Assembly (NCBI GenBank): GCA_017527065.1 | Contig: JAFXQO010000062.1 | Location: 1 to 64,000 of the forward strand | Direction: 5' to 3' | Origin: Clostridia bacterium | GTDB lineage: Bacteria > Bacillota > Clostridia > Christensenellales > Aristaeellaceae | DNA: 64,000 nt | Shown here: positions 32,292 to 40,873 of the stretch, one piece after another | How positions within the stretch are numbered: the first letter of the stretch is position 1 | How the letters are laid out: each line of letters opens with the position of its first letter | The notes under the pieces: model-generated | What the model was told of the DNA's origin: nothing | The model's database searches: none | The model's input: the letters and a program-made list of their open reading frames with translations, nothing else | Position numbers and translations under genes: made by a program

Positions 32292-35200
32292 CTATTCGTG
32301 GGTTTTCGGGGCGACAGCGTCCGCGACCTCTTCCATGATGGGAATGCTGGCGCGCACCAGCGCGTCGGCGGGGAGCGGACCCTCGTTCACCATCAGTACC
32401 GGCGGCACCGTGGCGGAGAGGATCAGCTTTTTCGGGTACTTGCCCAGTACCCCAAGCAGTTTTTCCGGGTCGGGCTTGGCCGTCGGCGCGAAGCGCATGG
32501 CCAAAAACCCGCGCTTGATGGACACGTTGTCCACGCCGATGCGGCCGCACAGCCCCTTCAAATGCGCGATGTCCACCAGATTGACCACCGGCCGCGGCGG
32601 GTCGCCGTAGCGGTCGATCAGCTCCTCCAGGAGGTCCGCCCGGCTGGCAGCGCTGTCGATGAGGGCGATCTTCTTGTAGACCTCCACGCGCTGCTTGTCG
32701 GTGGGCACGTAGTCGCCGGGCAGGAAGGCGTCGACGCGGATCTCCATCTTGGTCTGGATGTCGCCCAGCTTCACCTCGCCGCGCAGCTTCTGCACGCTCT
32801 CCTCGATCATCTTCACGTACAGGTCGTAGCCCACGGCCGCCATGTGGCCGCTCTGCTGGCTGCCCAACAGGTTTCCCATGCCGCGAATCTCCAGGTCGCG
32901 CATGGCCACGCGGAAGCCCGCGCCGAACTCGGTGAACTCGCGTATGGCCGCCAGGCGCTTGTCCGCGTTCTCGGTGAGCACCTTGCCCGGCTGCACGGTG
33001 AGGTAGGCGTAGGCCAGGCGGTTGCTGCGGCCCACGCGCCCGCGAATCTGATACAGCTGCGCCAGGCCGAAGCGGTCGGCGTCGATCACGATCAGCGTGT
33101 TGGCGCGGGGCACGTCCAGCCCTGCCTCGATGATGGTGGTGCACAGCAGCACGTCGTACTTGCCGTCGTAGAAATCCAGCATCACGTCCTCCAGCTGGTG
33201 CTCGCGCATCTGGCCGTGGCCGATGGCGATGCGCGCCTCCGGCACGAGCCGCCGCAGCCGCTCGTAGAACCGCTCGATGGACTGCACGCGGTTGTACAGC
33301 ACGTACACCTGCCCGTCGCGGCCGATCTCCCGCAGGATCGCGTCGCGCACCAGACCGTCGGAATACTCCACCACGTAATTCTGAACGGGATAGCGCTCCT
33401 CCGGCGGCGTGCGCAGCAGCGACATGTCGCGGATGCCCACCATGGACATGTGCAGCGTGCGCGGGATGGGCGTGGCCGAGAGGGTGAGCACATCCACGTT
33501 CTTCTTGAGCTGCTTGATGGCCTCCTTGTGCTTCACGCCGAAGCGCTGCTCCTCGTCAACCACCAGCAGGCCCAGGTCGTGGAAGGTCACGTCCTTGCCC
33601 AGCAGGCGGTGCGTGCCCACGATGATGTCCGTCTGCCCCTGGGCCACCGATTCGACGACCGCCTTCTGTTCCGCGGGCGTGCGGAAGCGGCTGAGGACAT
33701 CCACATGGATGGGATAGCCTTCGATGCGGTTCAGGATGGTCTGGAAGTGCTGCTGCACCAATATGGTGGTGGGAGCCAGCAGCGCCGCCTGCTTGCCGTC
33801 CATCACGCACTTGAATATCGCCCTGAGCGCCACCTCGGTCTTTCCGTAGCCCACGTCGCCGCAGAGCAGGCGGTCCATGGCCCGCGGGGCCTCCATGTCG
33901 CGCTTGATCTCCTCGATGGCGCGCAGCTGGTCCTCCGTCTCGTCGTAGGGGAACTTGTCCTCGAACTCCCGCTGCCAGGGCGTGTCCGGCGCGAAGGCGT
34001 GGCCCTCGCTGTCGTGGCGCTCGGCGTAGAGCTTCACCAGGTCTTCGGCGATCTCGTCGATGCTGGCCTTCACCCGGGCCTTCTGCTTGTTCCACTCGCC
34101 GCCGGAGAGCCTGTTCAGCTTCGGCGGGGCGTCCTCCGAGCCGATGTACTTCTGCACCCGGTCCAGCTGGTCGGTGGGCACGTACAGCTTGTCGGTGCCC
34201 TGGTAGCAGATGAGCAGGTAATCGCCCCAGGCGCCCTCCGTCTGCACGCGCTCGGTGCCCATGTAGCGGCCGATGCCGTAGCTCTCGTGCACCACGTAGT
34301 CGCCCACGGCCAGGTCTGTGAAGGCGCTGATCTTCTCGCCCGCGTGCCAGCTCGTGCGGCTTTTCTGCCGCTGCGCGCCGTAAATGTCCGTTTCGGACAC
34401 CACGCAGAACTTCTGCGCCACATACTGGAACCCGCGCGAGAGGCCCATCGGCAATATGACCGGCACGCCCGGCTGGAGCGCCTGCACGCTCTCCGCGAAG
34501 GGCACGGGGCTGCCCAGCTCCTCCAGCGTGCGCGAAAGCCGCTGCCCGCGCGCCACGCCGCCCGCCAGCAGCGCCACGCGCCATTTCTCCTTCTTCCACA
34601 CCTTCACCTCGCGGGCCAGCTCGCGCAGGTTGCTCTGGTAGCCGCCGCCGTTCAACCCCTCGAAGCGGAAAACGCCCTTGAAGCGCAGGTCGGGCTGGCT
34701 CACGGCCAGGGGCATGGTGGCCACGGCCGTGCCGGAAACCAGGCGGGTGAGCAGTTCGTCGTAGCCGATGAGCAGCTCGCCCTGGCCCGGCAGCGCCATG
34801 TCCCGCTCCAGCGCCACCTTGAACTGCTCCTCGAATTCCAGCAGCCGGTTTTCGCAGCGGGTGCGCAGCCGGTCGGGCTGGTCGAGCACCACGATGGGGT
34901 CTTTGAGGTAATCCATCGCGCACGCGGTTTCCTCATACAGATACGGCATGAGCGACTCCGCGGCGGGGCAGGCGCGCGTCTCCCGAAGCGCCTCCACCCG
35001 CGGCAAAAACTGCTTCTCCAGCTCGCTGAGGGCGGCGTATGTCTTCTTCGGGGCTTCGCCCTTCTTTTTGGCCTCGTCCCTGGCCCGGTCGAGCCCCGCG
35101 CTCATCTCGTCCAGCGAGGGCAGTTCGTCCAGATCGTCGGAAATCTCCTTGGCGAACTCGTCCCAGGGGGTGAGGTCGAACTCGGCCTCGATCTCCTTCT

Positions 35201-36005
35201 GCCGGTTTTCCGCGCCGCCGCCCGCGCCGGCCCGCGCGCTGAGGGCCGCCTCGATGCGCTCCGCCGCCCGCCGGGCCTCTTCGTCGGTGAGCAGCGTCTC
35301 GTGGGCCGGCAGTATCCAGGCCCTTTCCACGCGGCCCGTGGAACGCTGGCTCATGGGGTCGAAATCCCGCAGCGAATCCAGCTCGTCGTCGAAGAACTCC
35401 AGCCGCAGCGCGGAAGCCCGGCCCACGGGGAAGATATCCACGATGCCGCCGCGCAGCGCGCACTGGCCCCGGTTCTCCACCACGTCGGCGCGCTCGTAGC
35501 CCGCCTCGGCCAGACGCTTCATGAGCGCCTGCGGCTCGATGGTCATGCCCGCCTCCACCTTCACGACGCCGCGCCGGAAGGTCCCGGCGGGCATCAGCCG
35601 GTACATGAGCGCGTCCACCGGCGCGACGAGGGCGCGCAGCCCGCCCGCCATGGCCGCCCCGAGGGCCTCGATGCGCCGCGCGGCCAATTCGTTGGAGGCC
35701 GCCGCCACGCGCAGGAAGTTGACCTCGCGCGCGGGCAAAAGCTGAACCCGGCCGTGGAACAGGGCCAGCAGGTCGTCCGTGGCCTTCTGGGCGAGCTGGT
35801 CCGTGGCGGTGACGAAGAGCAGCATGCGGCCCGTCTCCCGCGCCAGGCCCGCCAGCATGTGCAGCCGCTGGCTGTCGTCCAGCCCCGTGGCGCAGAACAC
35901 GCCGGGCCGCTTCACGGCCTCGCGAAGCTGCCTGTATGAGTCGATTTCTTCGAGCGGCGCGAACAGCCAGTCATGGCGATCCCCGCGTTTTACCTGTTCT
36001 GCCAT
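32292..36005 (-). CDS. mfd: Transcription-repair coupling factor Mfd
   Basis: This 1237-residue full-length Mfd is the ATP-driven translocase that removes stalled RNA polymerase and recruits UvrA. The N-terminal UvrB-like region (about 1-350), the RNA-polymerase-interaction domain (about 500-580, DYVVHESYGIGRYMG), the RecG-like helicase (Walker A GDVGYGKTE with Lys722; DEEQ at 817-820; SATPIPRTLHMS) and the C-terminal TRCF domain are all visible. It is the last gene of the minus-strand operon and its ATG follows the NUDIX stop codon with no gap. pth and mfd are also close neighbours in Bacillus. Confidence 0.97.
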   Translation of the reverse strand: MAEQVKRGDRHDWLFAPLEEIDSYRQLREAVKRPGVFCATGLDDSQRLHMLAGLARETGRMLLFVTATDQLAQKATDDLLALFHGRVQLLPAREVNFLRVAAASNELAARRIEALGAAMAGGLRALVAPVDALMYRLMPAGTFRRGVVKVEAGMTIEPQALMKRLAEAGYERADVVENRGQCALRGGIVDIFPVGRASALRLEFFDDELDSLRDFDPMSQRSTGRVERAWILPAHETLLTDEEARRAAERIEAALSARAGAGGGAENRQKEIEAEFDLTPWDEFAKEISDDLDELPSLDEMSAGLDRARDEAKKKGEAPKKTYAALSELEKQFLPRVEALRETRACPAAESLMPYLYEETACAMDYLKDPIVVLDQPDRLRTRCENRLLEFEEQFKVALERDMALPGQGELLIGYDELLTRLVSGTAVATMPLAVSQPDLRFKGVFRFEGLNGGGYQSNLRELAREVKVWKKEKWRVALLAGGVARGQRLSRTLEELGSPVPFAESVQALQPGVPVILPMGLSRGFQYVAQKFCVVSETDIYGAQRQKSRTSWHAGEKISAFTDLAVGDYVVHESYGIGRYMGTERVQTEGAWGDYLLICYQGTDKLYVPTDQLDRVQKYIGSEDAPPKLNRLSGGEWNKQKARVKASIDEIAEDLVKLYAERHDSEGHAFAPDTPWQREFEDKFPYDETEDQLRAIEEIKRDMEAPRAMDRLLCGDVGYGKTEVALRAIFKCVMDGKQAALLAPTTILVQQHFQTILNRIEGYPIHVDVLSRFRTPAEQKAVVESVAQGQTDIIVGTHRLLGKDVTFHDLGLLVVDEEQRFGVKHKEAIKQLKKNVDVLTLSATPIPRTLHMSMVGIRDMSLLRTPPEERYPVQNYVVEYSDGLVRDAILREIGRDGQVYVLYNRVQSIERFYERLRRLVPEARIAIGHGQMREHQLEDVMLDFYDGKYDVLLCTTIIEAGLDVPRANTLIVIDADRFGLAQLYQIRGRVGRSNRLAYAYLTVQPGKVLTENADKRLAAIREFTEFGAGFRVAMRDLEIRGMGNLLGSQQSGHMAAVGYDLYVKMIEESVQKLRGEVKLGDIQTKMEIRVDAFLPGDYVPTDKQRVEVYKKIALIDSAASRADLLEELIDRYGDPPRPVVNLVDIAHLKGLCGRIGVDNVSIKRGFLAMRFAPTAKPDPEKLLGVLGKYPKKLILSATVPPVLMVNEGPLPADALVRASIPIMEEVADAVAPKTHE

Positions 36006-36452
36006 CTATACCTCCGCCGTCTGATTCTGAATGACGGCCTGGAACTGTTCCAGCGCCCAGCGCTGCATCGGAAAGTACATTGTTCCTTTCGCCTCGTCGA
36101 GGCTCAGCCACACAAGCGCGTGATCCGGTTCCGCAGGCTCACGCATGATTTCGGTCAATTCACCCATGTAATAGGCCTGTATCGGATGAAACCAGCCGAT
36201 CGTCGGGTGCAGCATATAGGACTCCGCCGAACCGACAAGGCCGCGAATCACCGCGCCGCAGCCCGTTTCCTCCAGGCATTCGCGGCGAATGCACGCTTCG
36301 TCCGTCTCCCCCGCCTCTATCCCGCCGCCCGGCAGGAAAAGGCCCTTCGGCGTTTTCACCACGCCGACCAGCCCGCCCCGCTGGGCGATGAGATACGCGC
36401 CCTTCCGGTCGCAATAGGCGGCGTTTTCCCTCTCGCCGAACACCTTGTGCAT
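36006..36452 (-). CDS. NUDIX hydrolase
   Basis: This 148-residue protein carries a complete NUDIX box, GGIEAGETDEACIRRECLEE followed by TG (pattern Gx5Ex7REUxEExGU), after the usual VGVVKTPKGLFLPGG strand. It hydrolyses a nucleoside diphosphate linked to another group, possibly a damaged nucleotide given its link to mfd. Its stop codon directly touches the mfd start, so translation is coupled. The ribosome site is weak and lies inside the preceding gene. Confidence 0.92.
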   Translation of the reverse strand: MHKVFGERENAAYCDRKGAYLIAQRGGLVGVVKTPKGLFLPGGGIEAGETDEACIRRECLEETGCGAVIRGLVGSAESYMLHPTIGWFHPIQAYYMGELTEIMREPAEPDHALVWLSLDEAKGTMYFPMQRWALEQFQAVIQNQTAEV

Positions 36453-36459
36453 CGCCGTC

Positions 36460-36966
36460 TTACGCCCCCGTCTTCACGTTCGCCAGCGGCGACACATGAT
36501 TGATGATATAATCCCTCACGAACTCGAAATCTTCCTCCGGTGCGAACACCTGAATCAAGGTCATCGCCGCCGTGCGCAGCTCGATCATGTTCTGAGCAGG
36601 CTGCGCCGACACGCCGAGAATCGACGGGAACGCCGTGTCCTCGCTCTTGTACAGCCCCGGTATGTGGATTTTCTCCTCGTTCATCGCGTAGCGCATTCTC
36701 TGCCGCGCGGCCTTGCCCCGATAGAACACCAGCCAGAACAGCGCGGGCACGATCATCATGCCCCCGGCCGGCAGCGCCACGATCCAGCGCGCCTCCGACG
36801 GCATGAGGAAGGCCGACGCCGCCACGCAAATGGCGATGATGCCCAGCACCTTCATCACGCTCTCGTACACCGCGCCCTTGGCCGACATATCCACTTCATA
36901 TGACCATCGGTAAAACCCATCCTCCCCCAGCGTCACGCGCGAAGGATACTCATATGCCTCAGACAT
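36460..36966 (-). CDS. Two-helix membrane protein, unknown function
   Basis: This 168-residue protein is not recognised. Two adjacent hydrophobic segments (about residues 38-58 and 63-82) are separated by a short turn, giving a hairpin with both ends on one side, probably the cytoplasm. The C-terminal ~85 residues are soluble and mixed alpha/beta. The layout (short N-terminus, two helices, PH-like or YcxB-like soluble tail) resembles small Firmicutes membrane proteins of unknown role. It is in the purR-pth-mfd operon, behind GAGGGGGATGAGG. Confidence 0.7.
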   Translation of the reverse strand: MSEAYEYPSRVTLGEDGFYRWSYEVDMSAKGAVYESVMKVLGIIAICVAASAFLMPSEARWIVALPAGGMMIVPALFWLVFYRGKAARQRMRYAMNEEKIHIPGLYKSEDTAFPSILGVSAQPAQNMIELRTAAMTLIQVFAPEEDFEFVRDYIINHVSPLANVKTGA

Positions 36967-37010
36967 AGCCTCATCCCCCTCTCGCCAACCTCCGTGCGGC
37001 CTCAGCCGCG

Positions 37011-37038
37011 CTTAATTCCCCATTCCCCATTCCCCATT
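37011..37038. repeat. Heptad repeat block D (three perfect CCCCATT units)
   Basis: CTTAATT followed by CCCCATT three times (37018-37038). Its last base is also the last base of the stop codon of the HD-domain gene on the minus strand. Confidence 0.78.
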
Positions 37039-38450
37039 TATAATAACCCCAGTTCCGCGCGGATCCGCCTGATTCGCGCGGCCTCGTTTTCCTTTACCGC
37101 CCTCGCCGGATGGCTCAGGGCGTTGTCGATCAGGTCGGCGTCCTTGAGAAGCTCGTCCATCGGGCCGTCGATCAGCGTCAGGTCGTCGTGATGGTAAATG
37201 GCCGAGGCGATGAATTCGTTTTCATCCGGCGTCGTCAGATCGAGGGATTTCAGAACCTCCCTCGCCCGGGCCGCGCCCTTGTGGGCGTGATCCGCGTAGT
37301 CCCGCCGCTCGTAGGCGTACAGGTCGTGCAAAAGCCCCGCGATGGCGGCGGTTTCCGGGTCGAGTCCGCGCTTTTTCCCCAGCAGCGCGCACAGAAGCGA
37401 CACCGCGTGGGAGTGATACACCGCCCGCGTGCGCCATTTGGCGTCGTCGATATCGTTGAAGCGCGAGAACACGAACGCCTCCACCACGCTCACGCGCTCG
37501 GGCCTGTCCGCAGCGGTACGGCGGCGCGTCCTGTTGAGCAGGTCCGGCTCGGGCAGCGGCAGGAAGCGCGTGGGCAGGATCTCGTCCTCCCTGTGGGAAT
37601 GATCGATGATGGCCCTGCTCGCGAAATGCTCCCCGTCGTCCAGGCCGTACCATGGGATCTCAAAATGAAAGTAGGTATATGTCGCGCCGTCGGTGTAATT
37701 GTAGTAGCGCCCTTCCTCCAGAAAACGGAAAAGGCTGATGTTCCAATCCCGGCAGGCGATCAGCAGCTCCGGCCGCTGGGCAAGCAGCGAGACGGCCGCT
37801 CCCTTGCTCCTGTTCCGGCCGTCTACGCGTTCGTATTCCTCGATGTCGATCGCGCGGCTGCGGTATGAGCGCGCCTGCTTTCCGAACAGGGCCTCCTCGA
37901 TGCCTTCGATGAGCGAATGTCCCGGCTTGACCACGCTGTGGCTTTGCGGCGAATGGTCGCTGAGCTTCACGCCTTCCCCGCCGAAGGGCAGTTCCCTGCT
38001 GCTGACACCGTAGGTCAGCAGGACTTCGCCGGCCGGCGCTTCGCCTTTCAGGGCCCCGTAAGCGCTGTGCTTGGCGGGATACCAGCGGACGCAGGCCTTG
38101 TCGCCCAGCTTTCCCACGGTCAGCCGCTCGTAACAGCCGGTGACATGGTCGAAGTATTCGTCCGCCGCGATTTGGGAGAGGAGCCGTATTTTTTCCCGGG
38201 CGCACAGCGCGCACAATTCCCGCTGCAGCGGGCCGTCCAGCCCGTCGAGGACGTCGCCAGCGGGCAAAACGAGTATCTTCCGGCCCTCGCCGGCCGTCCT
38301 CGTCGCGGCGCGCACCGCTCCGGCGACGTCTTCGCCCTCCGAAAGCGCGTACCACGCCGCTCCGGTCGCGTCCTGAAACGTGCCGCCGCGGCCCGACGCG
38401 GCCCAATACAGCCCCGCCGCGTCGTATCGCCTGAGTTCGCATTCCGCCAT
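37038..38450 (-). CDS. HD-domain phosphohydrolase with unknown N-terminal region
   Basis: This 470-residue protein ends (about 340-470) in an HD domain: HSHAVSLL, then LLHDLYAYERRDYADHAHKGA and YHHDDLTLIDGP, with a second metal Asp in DADLIDNA. Such domains hydrolyse phosphate esters of nucleotides. The N-terminal two thirds are not recognised; they contain the conserved-looking YFDHVTGCYERLTVGKLGDK and a glycine-rich stretch. ATG 38450 is chosen because GGGAGG is 6 bp upstream; ATG 38456 would touch that site. It follows the GNAT gene by 32 bp in the operon. Confidence 0.78.
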   Translation of the reverse strand: MAECELRRYDAAGLYWAASGRGGTFQDATGAAWYALSEGEDVAGAVRAATRTAGEGRKILVLPAGDVLDGLDGPLQRELCALCAREKIRLLSQIAADEYFDHVTGCYERLTVGKLGDKACVRWYPAKHSAYGALKGEAPAGEVLLTYGVSSRELPFGGEGVKLSDHSPQSHSVVKPGHSLIEGIEEALFGKQARSYRSRAIDIEEYERVDGRNRSKGAAVSLLAQRPELLIACRDWNISLFRFLEEGRYYNYTDGATYTYFHFEIPWYGLDDGEHFASRAIIDHSHREDEILPTRFLPLPEPDLLNRTRRRTAADRPERVSVVEAFVFSRFNDIDDAKWRTRAVYHSHAVSLLCALLGKKRGLDPETAAIAGLLHDLYAYERRDYADHAHKGAARAREVLKSLDLTTPDENEFIASAIYHHDDLTLIDGPMDELLKDADLIDNALSHPARAVKENEAARIRRIRAELGLL

Positions 38451-38482
38451 AAGCATCCTCCCATCGTCCCGTCGGGTCCACC

Positions 38483-39064
38483 TCACCGACGCCCGTCGCG
38501 CCTGTCCAGGAAAAACCCCATGTTGAAGCGCACCTCGCGGCGCTCGATGTCCCGGTTGGTGTAGCAGCAGGTATCCAGGCCGATCAGCTCAAACCCCTCC
38601 CGGCGGTAAAAGCCGATGGCGTTCACGTTGCAGGACTGCGTCTCAAGGATGATGGCCCGGCGGTTTTCGCGCCGCGCCTGATCCTTGGCGATCTCCATCA
38701 GCCGGTGGCCGAGGCCCTGCCGGCGCAGCGCCTCGCACACCCACAGCTCCGTCACCAACAGCCGGTTGCTCCATTCTTCCGGGCAGGTCTCGATGCAGGC
38801 CAGCAGCGCGCCGTTCTCCACCACGCCCCAGGCCTGCGCGCCTTCCCAGTGATCCTGATAGAGGCTGTCCGGGAAGTCGTAGTCCTCCGCCCTGTGCGTC
38901 ACCGGCGCATCCATGGGCTTTCTGACCATATCGACGGAAAATCGGTCGTCCTGTTCCGATATGACCACATCGTAGTATTCATTCGTCGTGTAGCTCAGGG
39001 GAACCGGCGCGCCCTTCCACCGCTCCTTCGGCAGGGGCACGATCCCGCATGTCCGCGCGTCCAT
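38483..39064 (-). CDS. GNAT-family N-acetyltransferase
   Basis: This 193-residue acetyltransferase has motif A with the acetyl-CoA loop RRQGLGHRLMEIAKD (near residue 125), preceded by the LLVTELWV strand, and motif B in NAIGFYRREGFELIG. An N-terminal extension of about 60 residues precedes the fold. The start is ATG 39064, behind AAGGAGGAGG, and overlaps the upstream pth-fusion stop by 4 bp (ATGA), so it is translationally coupled. The substrate is unknown; it might acetylate a small molecule, antibiotic or peptide. Confidence 0.9.
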   Translation of the reverse strand: MDARTCGIVPLPKERWKGAPVPLSYTTNEYYDVVISEQDDRFSVDMVRKPMDAPVTHRAEDYDFPDSLYQDHWEGAQAWGVVENGALLACIETCPEEWSNRLLVTELWVCEALRRQGLGHRLMEIAKDQARRENRRAIILETQSCNVNAIGFYRREGFELIGLDTCCYTNRDIERREVRFNMGFFLDRRDGRR

Positions 39065-40797
39065 CAGGCCTCCTCCTTCCCCTTTTCCAGCGCCTCCGTC
39101 ACGGCCCTCTCCACCTCCCGGGAGAGCGGGCTCGACGCGCCGCCCACGTTGCCCGCGACCATCAGCACCACGGCGGCGTTGTGGCCCGGGTCGATCCAGA
39201 AGTGCGTGCCGTAGGCCCCGCTCCAGCCGAAGCACCCTGCGGGTAGCGGCTGCGCGTCCGTTTTTTTCGTGGTCACGCGCATCGAAAGGCCCCAGTTCTG
39301 CCCCTCCATGAGGCCGTTTAGATCGTCCGGCAGCTGGGGCGTCGCCATGGCCTTCACCGTTTCCGGCCGCAGGATGCGCGCGCCGTTCAGCTCGCCGCCG
39401 TTCGCCAGCATCAGCGCGAAGCGCAGGTAGTCCGGCATGGTGCCCACCAGCGCGGCCGAGCCGCAGTCATAGGGGCGGCGGAAGCCCTCGTGGCCCGCGC
39501 GGCCGATGGGCCGCATCTCCAGCGTGCCGGGCTCGTACACCTCGGCAATGCGGTTCCACTGGTGATTGTTCGGCTCATAGGCGGTGTCGCCCATGCCCAG
39601 GGGATTGAATATCTCCGTGGCGATGAAGGAGGCGAACCGCATGCCGGACACCGCCTCCACCACCCGCGCCAGCACGTTCATGCCCGCCATGGCGCTGTAG
39701 CCCGTCCTCGTGCCGGGCTGGAAGTCCAGCGGCACCCCGGCGTACATGCGCACGACGTTTTCCAGGCTGATCATGTCCTCCGGCAGCCGCGCCTCGGCCT
39801 CGGCGCACAGCGGCGTCTCCTGGCCCAGGCCGCTGGAATGGGTCATCAGGTCCCGGAGGGTCACGGGCCGCCTGAGCGCCTCGCCCCCGGCCACGCGCCA
39901 CTGGCCCAGCTCCGGCAGGTATTTGTCCACCGGATCGTCCAGCTCCACAAGGCCGCGCTCGGCGAGGATCATCACGGCGACGCCGGTGACGGGCTTCGTC
40001 ATGGAGGCCAGGCGGAATGTGGTGTCGCGGGTCATTTTGCGGCCGGCCTCGATGTTCGCGAAGCCCTGGATACACTGGTAGGCCATCCGCCCGTCCACCG
40101 CCACGGCGCACACCGCGCCCGCCACGTATTTTTCCTCCACCCGCGCCGAAATGGCCTTCGCCACGCCGGAAAAGTCGTATTTCGAGCGCTTGCCGCCTTT
40201 GGCCGCCTTTTCCGGCGGGTCGAATTTTTTGCACTTCTCGTTCGCCAGCCGGTTGGCGGCCTCCGCGCCCCGCTTCACGTATTCTTCGATCACGTCGCAG
40301 GCGTCCAGGAAGCTGTCGTAGGCCATCCGCCGCTCCTCGGGCGTGCGGTAGCCCGCCAGCACCCAGTCGACCAGATCCCAGCCCTGGGGCGCGCGGCCCA
40401 CGCCCACCCGCACGCGGGGAAAATCGTCGCGGCCCAGCAGGTAGATGATGGAGCGCATGCCGTTGTGGGTGCCCGCGCTGCCCTTGGCGCGGAAGCGGAC
40501 GCGGCCGGGGTCCAGGTCGATGTCGTCGTAGACCACGAGGAGGTGGTCCAGGTCGGCCTTATACCAGTTCATCAGCTCCACAACGCTCTCGCCGGAGAGG
40601 TTCATGAAGGTCTGCGGCTGGGCCAGCACCACGCGCTCGCCGCCGATGTGTCCTTCCCCCAGCTTCGCCTTGCATTTCATCTTATTGAGACTCACGCCCA
40701 GCCGATCGGCCAGCAGCGTCAAGGTGTCGAAGCCCGCATTGTGATGCGTATGGGCGTATTTGTCGCCCGGGTTGCCCAGGCCTACGATGATGTACAT
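39064..40797 (-). CDS. Peptidyl-tRNA hydrolase fused to a serine beta-lactamase-like domain
   Basis: This is one 577-residue frame with two complete enzymes. Residues 1 to about 190 are Pth: GLGNPGDKYAHTHHNAGF (Asn9 and catalytic His near 20), FMNLSG, VVYDDIDLDPG and GTHNGMRSI are all intact. After a charged linker (about 190-208, KKFDPPEKAAKGGKRSK), residues about 209-577 are a class C beta-lactamase/esterase-like domain with Ser265-x-x-Lys268 (SMTK) and Tyr367 (GYSAMAG). No stop or obvious internal ribosome site separates them. Pth recycles peptidyl-tRNA; the second domain may be an esterase or D-peptidase. No signal peptide, so it is cytoplasmic. I know of no such fusion. Confidence 0.9.
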   Translation of the reverse strand: MYIIVGLGNPGDKYAHTHHNAGFDTLTLLADRLGVSLNKMKCKAKLGEGHIGGERVVLAQPQTFMNLSGESVVELMNWYKADLDHLLVVYDDIDLDPGRVRFRAKGSAGTHNGMRSIIYLLGRDDFPRVRVGVGRAPQGWDLVDWVLAGYRTPEERRMAYDSFLDACDVIEEYVKRGAEAANRLANEKCKKFDPPEKAAKGGKRSKYDFSGVAKAISARVEEKYVAGAVCAVAVDGRMAYQCIQGFANIEAGRKMTRDTTFRLASMTKPVTGVAVMILAERGLVELDDPVDKYLPELGQWRVAGGEALRRPVTLRDLMTHSSGLGQETPLCAEAEARLPEDMISLENVVRMYAGVPLDFQPGTRTGYSAMAGMNVLARVVEAVSGMRFASFIATEIFNPLGMGDTAYEPNNHQWNRIAEVYEPGTLEMRPIGRAGHEGFRRPYDCGSAALVGTMPDYLRFALMLANGGELNGARILRPETVKAMATPQLPDDLNGLMEGQNWGLSMRVTTKKTDAQPLPAGCFGWSGAYGTHFWIDPGHNAAVVLMVAGNVGGASSPLSREVERAVTEALEKGKEEA

Positions 40798-40816
40798 ACT
40801 TCAAAACCCTTTCAGC

Positions 40817-40850
40817 GCAAAAGGAGGAATCGGGCTTTTCCCAATTCCTC
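40817..40850 (-). terminator. Hairpin between purR and the pth fusion
   Basis: GAGGAATCGGG (40824-40834) pairs with CCCAATTCCTC (40840-40850), one G-U. On the minus strand it is followed by CTTTTGCG. It could end the purR transcript partially, or attenuate it. Confidence 0.55.
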
Positions 40851-40873
40851 AAGCGATACATGATTCCCGGCGG

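Noticed and set aside
32286..35939. A very long (over 1200 codons) plus-strand open frame opposite mfd
   Set aside because: Shadow of the mfd codons; no recognisable domain and strongly biased residues, while the minus-strand frame is a clear Mfd.
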